Origin: Nocardioides sp. zg-1308
Lineage (GTDB): Bacteria > Actinomycetota > Actinomycetes > Propionibacteriales > Nocardioidaceae
NCBI RefSeq assembly: GCF_013155375.1
Contig: NZ_JABJQY010000002.1
Coordinates: forward strand, 1 to 64,000
Direction: 5' to 3'
Length of the DNA stretch: 64,000 nt
Each line of letters opens with the position of its first letter. Positions within the stretch are counted from its first letter, which is position 1. The notes under the pieces were generated by a model that was given only the letters and a program-made list of their open reading frames with translations, searched no databases and was not told the origin of the DNA. Made by a program: the position numbers and the translations under genes. Shown one piece after another: positions 58,157-64,000 of the stretch.

Positions 58157-59619
58157 GTCGGTTCCTTCCCCTCGGTCGTCCTCGTCGATGTCGCTCCGCG
58201 TCCCCTCGGCGCCCGGGGGCGAGAGTCGGCCGCGGAGTCCTTGAGCTCCTCGAGCGCCTCCAGCACGCACTGGCCGAGGACGTCGGCGTCGGGTACGGCG
58301 TCGCGGTCGGCGGTGATGCCGTAGAAGACGCCGCCGTCGTAGGACGTCACGCCGATCGCCAGCGGGTGGTCGGGCAGCAGCGGGTGCACGGGGTAGGTCT
58401 CCAGCATCCGGGCGCCGTCGGCGTAGAGCGGGAACTGCGGGCCGGGGACGTTGGTGATCGACATGTGGAACCCGCGCCGGAGCTCGGCCGCGGCGAGGCG
58501 GGAGCCGAGCGCGTGGAAGGTCGTCGGCGCGAAGCCGGCGATGCCCGACAGCCGCCGCGCGGACACGTTGCGCCCGTTGTCGCGGTGGGCCCTGAGGTCA
58601 TAGCTGACCTGGTGCAGCCGGACCACCGGGCTGGCCTCGCTGATCGGCAGGTTGACCAGGTGTCCGGTGACCTGGCTGCCGAGCGAGGTGGCCTCCAGCT
58701 CGTCGTCGATGACCGACATCGGCACGAACGCCTTGATCGCCCGGAGGCCCGACATCGACTCCGCGCGGGTCATCAGCCAGCCGCGCAGGCCACCGGCGAG
58801 GGTGGCGAGGATGACGTCGTTCACCGTGCCGCCGTGCGCCTCGCGGACGGCACGGTAGTCGGAGAGCTCGGTGCGCACGGTGACGAAGCGGCGCTGCTGC
58901 GACAGCTTGCGGTGCACCGGAGTGGAGTGGACCGGGCCGCGCCCGGCCAAGGCGCTCGCCACCTCGGTGACGCGAGCGCCGGTGGCGCTGGCCTGCCGGC
59001 CGAGCGACTCGGCGTTGGCGCGGGTGGTCGACCACAGCGTGCGTGGGCTCTCCAGCGTGTCGGTCACGGCGGTGACCGCGGTCGCGACCGGTCCCGCGGC
59101 GCGCCGGGGCTGCCAGGCGTCGTCGTGGCCCAGCGCGGAGCGGTCCGGTGAGGTGTCGAGCAGCACCTGGCCGATGTCGACGGTCTCGCGGCCGTCGACG
59201 AGGATCTGGTGGCTCTTGGCCAGCAGCGCGAAGCGGCCCCCGGCCAGGCCCTCGACGAAGTAGCACTCCCACAGCGGCCGGCTGCGGTCGAGGGGACGCG
59301 AGGCGATGCGGGCGACGAGCTCGCGGAGCTGGTCCATCGTGCCGGGCCGCGGCAGCGCCGAGCGGCGTACGTGGTAGCCGAGGTCGAAGTTCTCGTCGTC
59401 CACCCACGCTGGGTTCGCCAGCCGCCCGGGCACCGTCTGGAGCCGCTGGCGGTAGCGGGGAACGAAGGCGATGCGGTCCGCGATGAGCTCGACGAGGCGG
59501 TCGTGGTCGAACCCGGACTCCCCCGGGTCGAAGACCTCGACGGTCGCGTTGTGCATGGGCGTCGTGGGGGACTCGGCGGCCAGGATGGCCAGGTCCCGCG
59601 GCCGGAGCCGCTCACTCAT
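58153..59619 (-). CDS. WS/DGAT/MGAT-like acyltransferase with altered active motif
   Basis: A 488-residue wax ester synthase/diacylglycerol acyltransferase family protein: PRDLAILAAESPTTPMHNATVEVF, then YHVRRSALPRPGTMDQLRELVARIASRPLDRSRPLWECYFVEGL, and the C-terminal NVPGPQFPLYADGARM. The active motif HHxxxDG is HQILVDG here, so the second (catalytic) His is replaced by Gln. It may be inactive, have a different acceptor, or use another base. ATG at 59619 (GGGGCAACG upstream). Confidence 0.82.
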   Translation of the reverse strand: MSERLRPRDLAILAAESPTTPMHNATVEVFDPGESGFDHDRLVELIADRIAFVPRYRQRLQTVPGRLANPAWVDDENFDLGYHVRRSALPRPGTMDQLRELVARIASRPLDRSRPLWECYFVEGLAGGRFALLAKSHQILVDGRETVDIGQVLLDTSPDRSALGHDDAWQPRRAAGPVATAVTAVTDTLESPRTLWSTTRANAESLGRQASATGARVTEVASALAGRGPVHSTPVHRKLSQQRRFVTVRTELSDYRAVREAHGGTVNDVILATLAGGLRGWLMTRAESMSGLRAIKAFVPMSVIDDELEATSLGSQVTGHLVNLPISEASPVVRLHQVSYDLRAHRDNGRNVSARRLSGIAGFAPTTFHALGSRLAAAELRRGFHMSITNVPGPQFPLYADGARMLETYPVHPLLPDHPLAIGVTSYDGGVFYGITADRDAVPDADVLGQCVLEALEELKDSAADSRPRAPRGRGATSTRTTEGKEPT

Positions 59620-59782
59620 CTCGTTGCCCCTTCGATCGACCGTCGTGCCGCACCGGCCGCGGTCCGGGCCGGTGCTCGTCGCGCTTGTCCCGCATGGGAT
59701 TCTGACAGAGGTGGTGTCGCGGTGCCCGACCATCCTCGCCGTGGCCACCCTCGTCCGAGGAACGCACCCCAAGGAGATCCCT

Positions 59783-60172
59783 GTGTCCGGTCGCGGTCGT
59801 GCGCGCCAAGCCCTCGCCCCCGTCGTCCTCCTCCTGGCCGCCGGCCTCGCCGCGTGCGGCGGCGACGCCGAGCCGCCGGCCACCAGCCAGTCGCCGCGCA
59901 CCGAGGGCGACTCCGTGGTCGTCGAGGTGACCCGCGAGGGCGACACGTTCACGCCCAACGGCGAGCGGGTCGACCTCGGCACCGGACAGACCCTCGTCCT
60001 GGAGGTCACCGCCGACGAGGCCGGCGAGCTGCACGTGCACAGCACCCCCGAGCAGGACATCGCCTACGAGGAGGGCACCTCGGAGCACAAGATCACCGTC
60101 GACCGGCCCGGCGTGGTCGAGGTGGAGAGCCACGACCCCGACTCCATCGTCCTCCAGCTCGAAGTCCGGTGA
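59783..60172 (+). CDS. Cupredoxin-like lipoprotein
   Basis: A 129-residue lipoprotein: signal peptide with lipobox LAAC near residue 25, then a small beta-sandwich (VVVEVTREGDTFTPNGERVDLGTGQTLVLEVTADEAGELHVHSTPEQDIAYEEGTSEHKITVDRPGVVEVESHD). The fold resembles a cupredoxin; HVH and the terminal His are candidate metal ligands but the Cys ligand of blue copper proteins is missing. AAGGAG precedes the GTG at 59783. The stop overlaps the start of the next membrane protein as GTGA. Confidence 0.75.
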   Translation: MSGRGRARQALAPVVLLLAAGLAACGGDAEPPATSQSPRTEGDSVVVEVTREGDTFTPNGERVDLGTGQTLVLEVTADEAGELHVHSTPEQDIAYEEGTSEHKITVDRPGVVEVESHDPDSIVLQLEVR

Positions 60173-61512
60173 GCGCCGGGCAGACGGGCGCGGGCGGCAC
60201 CATCTCGGCCCACGGGCTGGGCGGCGCCAAGGACCTGCCGGTCCCCGCGGAGCTGGCGATCGCCGGCGCGGTGGCGGCCCTCGTCATCTCCTTCACCGTC
60301 CTGGCGGTGGCGTGGCGCGAGCCGCGCTACGACGGCGTCCCCACCGGCCGGCCGGCACCCGACTGGCTCGACCGCCTCGCGTCCTCCCGGATCCTGGCGA
60401 TCGCGGCCCGGGTGCTCGGCATGGCGTTCTTCCTCTACGTCGCCGCTGCTGCGGTGTTCGGCAAGGACTCCCTGATCAACCCGTTCCTCGGGACCTTCTA
60501 CGTGCTGCTGTGGGTGGGGCTCGTGCCGGCGTCGCTGCTGCTCGGCCCGTTCTTCAAGGCGGTCAGCCCGGCCCGCACGGTCAGCATGCTGTTCGCGAAG
60601 GTCTCCGGCGTGCCGGAGGGCGAGGGCCTGTACGTCTATCCCGCCCGCCTCGGCTACTGGCCGGCGGCGCTGGGTCTCTTCGCGTTCGTGTGGCTCGAGC
60701 TCGTCTACCCCGCCTCGACCGACGTCGGACCCGTGCGCCTGTGGTGCGCGGCCTACCTCGGGATCATGCTGATCGGCTCGGCCGTGTGGGGCACGACGTT
60801 CCTCGAGCGGGCCGACCCGTTCGAGGTCTACTCCTCGCTCGTGGGCAAGCTCTCGGTCTGGGGCCACCGCGACGGCCGACTCGTGCTGCGCAGCCCGCTG
60901 GCCAACCTCGCCACCGTGGTGCCGCGCCCCGGGCTGGTGATGGTCGTCGGCGTGCTGTTCGGCAGCACGGCGTTCGACTCGTTCCGGGAGTCGACGGCCT
61001 GGCTCCAGCTCGTGCAGTCCCTGTCGGCGTCACGGGTGCTGCCCGACACCCTCGCCCTGGTGGCCTTCTCCGGCGGCGTGGCGCTGGTCCTCACGGTCGC
61101 GACGATGGCGACCGGCGTCACCAGCGAGACGCCGCGACGGGCCCTGCCCGACCTCTTCGCGCACTCGGTCGTGCCGATCATCGTCGGCTACATCGTGGCC
61201 CACTACCTGACCTACTTCGTCGAGTACGGCCAGCAGACCGTGATCCAGCTGAGCGACCCCTTCAGCCGCGGCGACGACTTCCTGGGGACCGCCGACCTGC
61301 AGGTCAGCTACTGGCTCTCCTCGCACCCGACGCTCGTGGCCGTGACCAAGGTGCTGGCGGTGACGCTGGGCCACGTGGTGGGCGTCGTGGCGGCCCACGA
61401 CCGCGCGGTCAGGCTGCTGCCGAGGCGCCACCAGCTGACCGGTCAGCTCCCGCTTCTCGTGGCGATGGTGGGCTTCACCGTGGGTGGGCTCTACCTGCTG
61501 TTCGCCGCGTGA
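60169..61512 (+). CDS. Polytopic membrane protein, often mislabelled fenitrothion hydrolase
   Basis: A 447-residue protein with about nine to ten hydrophobic helices, beginning AHGLGGAKDLPVPAELAIAGAVAALVISFTVL. The family is frequently annotated as fenitrothion hydrolase by old transfer, yet no hydrolase motif is visible here. Helices contain scattered conserved His, Trp and Tyr (AHYLTYFVEYGQQ, VTLGHVVGVVAAHDRAV) and could handle a metal or small molecule. It is translated with the cupredoxin-like lipoprotein, suggesting a shared metal-related role at the membrane (inference). Confidence 0.65.
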   Translation: MSAGQTGAGGTISAHGLGGAKDLPVPAELAIAGAVAALVISFTVLAVAWREPRYDGVPTGRPAPDWLDRLASSRILAIAARVLGMAFFLYVAAAAVFGKDSLINPFLGTFYVLLWVGLVPASLLLGPFFKAVSPARTVSMLFAKVSGVPEGEGLYVYPARLGYWPAALGLFAFVWLELVYPASTDVGPVRLWCAAYLGIMLIGSAVWGTTFLERADPFEVYSSLVGKLSVWGHRDGRLVLRSPLANLATVVPRPGLVMVVGVLFGSTAFDSFRESTAWLQLVQSLSASRVLPDTLALVAFSGGVALVLTVATMATGVTSETPRRALPDLFAHSVVPIIVGYIVAHYLTYFVEYGQQTVIQLSDPFSRGDDFLGTADLQVSYWLSSHPTLVAVTKVLAVTLGHVVGVVAAHDRAVRLLPRRHQLTGQLPLLVAMVGFTVGGLYLLFAA

Positions 61513-61522
61513 GCGGCCACGC

Positions 61523-62371
61523 TCAGGCCACGGGCCCGTAGGGCCAGCCCGCCGGCGGCTCGGACACGACCGTCACGAGCTCGCAGGAGCCGCGGTAGTC
61601 GATCACGTCGAGCGGGTCGCGGTGGCCGACGAACACGACGCGGTCGGCGTCACCGACGTCGCCCAGGGTCGGGTCGTCGCAGTGGATCCTGTCCTGCTGG
61701 CCGTCGGGGAGGACGTAGATCGTGTCGTTGCCCTGCTCGGTGAACACCTTGTCGGCGCCGGGTCCGAGGAAGACCACGTCGTTGCCCTCGTCGCCCTTGA
61801 CCTTGACGTCGTTGCCGTCGCCGTCGATCAGCACGTCGTCGCCCGGTCCACCCTGGACGGCGCCATCGTCGCCCGGACCCGCGTCGATCCAGTCGTTGCC
61901 GTCGCCGCCGATGGACTTGTCGTTGCCGTCGCCGCCGATCAGGCGGTCGTCACCGTCGTTGCCGCCGAGCGTGTCGTCACCCGCCTCGCCGTAGACGGTG
62001 TCGTTCCCGATGCTCGCCGAGAGGCTGTCGTTGCCCTCGCCGCCGTAGAGGACGTCGTCGCCCTGGCCGCCGTCGATCTTGTCGTTGCCGACGTCCCCCG
62101 CGACCCAGTCGTTGCCGGGCTGGGCCGTGATCCAGTCGTCGCCGGAGTCCCCGTGCACCTCGTCGTCACCGTTGCCGGCGTAGACCGTGTCGTTGCCCGC
62201 CCGGGCTGCGACGACGTCGCGACCGCCGAGGGACATGATCCGGTTGGGGTTGCCGTTGCCCTTGATGACGTCGTTGCCCGTGGTGCCTTGCGCCAGGGCG
62301 TGGGCGGACGTCGCGGTCAGGGCGAGGGAGAGGGCCGCGAGAGCGACGCCGGCAGTGCGCATGAGGTCCAC
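61523..62371 (-). CDS. Secreted RTX/hemolysin-type calcium-binding protein
   Basis: A 282-residue exported protein. The signal peptide ends near AHALAQG, and residues 35-210 are nonapeptide RTX repeats of the GGxGxDxLx type (GGQGDDVLYGGEGNDSLS and the like), which fold into a Ca2+-binding beta roll. A cysteine pair (HCDDP, SCELV) stabilises the C-terminus. No catalytic domain is seen; it may be a surface or matrix protein. GTG at 62371 (AAGGGA upstream) is preferred over ATG at 62362. Three 11-bp-phased repeats precede it. Confidence 0.85.
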   Translation of the reverse strand: MDLMRTAGVALAALSLALTATSAHALAQGTTGNDVIKGNGNPNRIMSLGGRDVVAARAGNDTVYAGNGDDEVHGDSGDDWITAQPGNDWVAGDVGNDKIDGGQGDDVLYGGEGNDSLSASIGNDTVYGEAGDDTLGGNDGDDRLIGGDGNDKSIGGDGNDWIDAGPGDDGAVQGGPGDDVLIDGDGNDVKVKGDEGNDVVFLGPGADKVFTEQGNDTIYVLPDGQQDRIHCDDPTLGDVGDADRVVFVGHRDPLDVIDYRGSCELVTVVSEPPAGWPYGPVA

Positions 62372-62400
62372 GATCGAAGTCCCTTGATAGATAGACCTCG

Positions 62401-62428
62401 ATCTTAGGCAAATCTTGAGGAAATCTAG
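62401..62428 (-). promoter_or_regulatory. Three 11-bp-phased repeats, likely OmpR-family site
   Basis: ATCTTA (62401), ATCTTG (62412) and ATCTAG (62423) on the plus strand are each exactly 11 bases apart in the 53-base AT-rich space before the RTX gene; the third ends just inside the cpaE stop. Equal 11-bp spacing is typical of OmpR/PhoB-type operators. ATCTTG also appears at 38848 in the two-component operon repeat. Confidence 0.5.
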
Positions 62429-63711
62429 AACTTTGTCCGAAGTCGCCCACGGCGCCGTCCGGCCCGGCCCGTCGGTGCGTCCACCGACGCGGGGAACGTC
62501 GCGTCGGCAAGCGCCGCGAGTCCGTGCACGAGGGGCGAGTCGCCGACCTCGGCGAGCGGCCGGCCCGAGACCAGCGCCTTGTCGACGCCCGCGCGGTCCT
62601 CGGGCAGGAAGTGCAGCCCGGCCACCCGGCTGAACCCCTCGACCATCCCGGCGATCTCCTTCTCGGTCCAGCCGATCGAGCCGCGCATCCGGTTGACCAC
62701 CACGCGCACGGGCGTGCCGGCCGTGCGCTCGCCGAGCTCGACCAGCCCCCGGGCGAGCCGCGCCAGGCCGACAGGGTCGGCGGCACCGACGACCACCACC
62801 TCGTCGGCCTGCTCCACCGCGGCCAGGGTGAGCGCGTTGCGGCCCGGGCGTCCGCCGAAGTCGGAGCCGGCGTCGTCCTCGAGGGAGAACCCGCTGTCGA
62901 CCACCACCTGGCCGTGGCCGCGCGCGCGGTCGAGCAGCTGCTCGACGTGGGCGGGTCGCACCTCGCGCCAGCGGTCGGCGCGAGGAAGCCCGGTGACGAC
63001 GGCGAGGTGGTCGCCGACGCCGCGGCACACCGACGGGAACCGGTCGTCGAGCTGTCCCGCCGCGGCCAGCCGGGCGGCGGAGAGCAGCCCGGAGACCTCG
63101 TCGAGGATGCCGAGCTGCTGGGCGACGGCGCCGCCCCAGGGATCGAGGTCGGTCAGCACCACGTCGACCCCACGCCGGGCGACCTCGCACGCGAGGTTGG
63201 TGGCCACGGTCGTACGGCCCGGGGCGCCCGCCGGCCCCCACACGACGACGACCCGCCCGGCCTCGGTCCCGGGTGCAGCCCCCGGACCGGCCGCGAGGTC
63301 CGGCACGACGGCGCCCGCGACCGCGTCGTCGAGGCGGACCACCGCCGTGTCGGCGACGTCGTCGGCCGTCGTCACGACCTCGGGCAGCGAGTCGAGCTCG
63401 CCGGCGCCGACCACGGCGGCGATGCCGAGGCGCTGGGCGCGCTCGCGGACGTCGACGTCGTCGGGGCGGACCGACGTCACCGCGACAGGCCGGACGGCGT
63501 GCCGGCGCAGGTGCGCGACCGAGGCGGGGTCGAGGCCCGGCGCGTCGAGCGAGACCACGGCGACGTCGGCCTGCCCGCTGGTGACCGACGCGAGCAGGTC
63601 GTCGACGTCGACGCACCGCTTGAGGACGACCACGCCCGGGTGCGCCTCGAGGTCGGTGAGGGCCGGCGACTCCCACGGCTCCCCCGCCGCGAGGAGCAGC
63701 ACGCAGATCAC
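62425..63711 (-). CDS. CpaE-like ATPase of Tad pilus system
   Basis: A 428-residue protein with an N-terminal receiver-like domain lacking phospho residues (about 1-130, ADVAVVSLDAPGLDP) and a C-terminal MinD/ParA-type domain (about 150-410). The deviant Walker A VVWGPAGAPGRTTVATNLA and the DLDPWGGAVAQQLG and VDSGFSLE segments match CpaE/TadZ septum-type localisation ATPases. It probably positions the Tad apparatus. GTG at 63711 lies six bases after the CpaB-like stop. It belongs with the Tad operon at 30.7-35.3 kb but is about 27 kb away. Confidence 0.82.
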   Translation of the reverse strand: MICVLLLAAGEPWESPALTDLEAHPGVVVLKRCVDVDDLLASVTSGQADVAVVSLDAPGLDPASVAHLRRHAVRPVAVTSVRPDDVDVRERAQRLGIAAVVGAGELDSLPEVVTTADDVADTAVVRLDDAVAGAVVPDLAAGPGAAPGTEAGRVVVVWGPAGAPGRTTVATNLACEVARRGVDVVLTDLDPWGGAVAQQLGILDEVSGLLSAARLAAAGQLDDRFPSVCRGVGDHLAVVTGLPRADRWREVRPAHVEQLLDRARGHGQVVVDSGFSLEDDAGSDFGGRPGRNALTLAAVEQADEVVVVGAADPVGLARLARGLVELGERTAGTPVRVVVNRMRGSIGWTEKEIAGMVEGFSRVAGLHFLPEDRAGVDKALVSGRPLAEVGDSPLVHGLAALADATFPASVDAPTGRAGRRRGRLRTKF

Positions 63712-63716
63712 GACGC

Positions 63717-64000
63717 TCAGCCCCGGCCGACCACGCGCACGCGGTCGTCGCCGCTGGCCGCGAGCAGCAGCCCCAGCGAGTCCTCGTCGTCGTCGGGGAC
63801 GGCCAGCACCAGCTGGCGGCTCGTCGCGGACGCGAACGAGTCGGACACGAGCGGGGCGTCGAGCACCGCGATGTCCTCCAGCACCGGCTCGGCGACACGA
63901 CGCGCGGCACGGCCGCCCGACGCCTGGTCGCCGATCACCCACACGTCGACGCGCGACCCGCGCGCCAGGTCCGTCGGGACGTGCTCGGCCGCGACGGCGA
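63717..64000 (-). CDS. CpaB/RcpC-like SAF-domain protein, 5' end outside window
   Basis: The C-terminal 94 residues of a protein cut off at the window edge. VAAEHVPTDLARGSRVDVWVI is the end of an SAF domain as in CpaB (pilus outer-membrane or periplasmic component), followed by a small domain that binds to the wall/periplasmic part (ATSRQLVLAVPDDDEDSLGLLLAASGDDRVRVVGRG). The frame continues beyond 64000. It overlaps the CpaE-like transcript unit, supporting a role in Flp pilus assembly. Confidence 0.75.
   Translation of the reverse strand, partial: AVAAEHVPTDLARGSRVDVWVIGDQASGGRAARRVAEPVLEDIAVLDAPLVSDSFASATSRQLVLAVPDDDEDSLGLLLAASGDDRVRVVGRG

Noticed and set aside
61680..62220. Direct repeats in the RTX gene as a separate repeat element
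   Set aside because: They are codon-level repetition of the nonapeptide Ca2+-binding motif.
63717..63944. A complete 75-residue gene starting at an internal codon
   Set aside because: The frame continues to the window edge and the upstream residues belong to an SAF domain, so the gene is truncated by the window rather than short.

Overview
The window is about 72% G+C by eye, densely packed, and coded almost entirely with G/C in third codon positions. It looks like chromosomal DNA from a high-GC actinobacterium, most likely Nocardioidaceae (Nocardioides-like). Supporting signs are an actinobacterial-type tmRNA, a c-di-AMP (ydaO) leader in front of an NlpC/P60 hydrolase, the ftsE-ftsX-M23 peptidase-smpB order, TreX-TreY-TreZ, a split LigD plus Ku, the large NAD-glutamate dehydrogenase, WS/DGAT, DUF2505 and mycothiol-type DinB proteins, and many GTGA/ATGA start-stop overlaps. 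These are inferences from content; no database was searched.

Layout. 0-5.7 kb: riboswitch-controlled cell-wall hydrolase, a FabG-type reductase, a PAP2 membrane phosphatase, a HIT protein, and a cobalamin-binding-like protein whose reading frame has no stop before it runs through a terminator and antisense into ssrA (tmRNA). 5.7-15 kb: CBS/CorC protein, then an amino-sugar type operon on the minus strand (amidohydrolase, ROK regulator, lipoprotein binding protein, two ABC permeases, NagZ-like glycosidase, ROK sugar kinase) with a hairpin between the binding-protein gene and the permease genes and no ATPase gene. 14.9-20 kb: smpB, M23 peptidase, ftsX, ftsE, an orphan L7/L12-tail protein and prfB. 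20-24.2 kb: surface proteins (acyltransferase with SGNH domain, Tat-exported glycine-rich protein, NPCBM-like secreted protein). 24.2-30.5 kb: treX-treY-treZ.

30.6-35.4 kb: a Tad/Flp pilus operon (ATPase, TadB, TadC, a small pilin-like protein, three TadE/TadG-like pseudopilins). A CpaE-like ATPase and a CpaB-like SAF protein sit separately at the right edge (62.4-64 kb). 35.4-38.8 kb: a sulfide:quinone reductase-like flavoprotein and a two-component system whose kinase has a degenerate ATP-binding domain, preceded by a very small secreted peptide. 38.9-42.2 kb: non-homologous end joining genes (polymerase, ligase, Ku), then a gene-free stretch with two diverged copies of a long palindromic repeat.

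42.2-48.7 kb: alpha/beta hydrolase, a fused carboxyltransferase, a class III CoA-transferase, a MatC-type transporter, a divergent GntR/FadR regulator and a TauE-like permease. The middle set may be a CoA-dependent malonate (or similar diacid) utilisation module and is the best candidate for an unusual system here. 48.7-58.2 kb: SDR, NAD-glutamate dehydrogenase, small conserved actinobacterial proteins and delta-1-pyrroline-5-carboxylate dehydrogenase; the last with the dehydrogenase forms a proline/glutamate catabolic pair. 58.2-64 kb: WS/DGAT-like protein lacking its second motif histidine, a lipoprotein/polytopic membrane protein pair, an RTX-repeat secreted protein with three 11-bp-phased repeats upstream, and the second Tad gene group. 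Most genes from 5.7 to 40.8 kb are on the minus strand.
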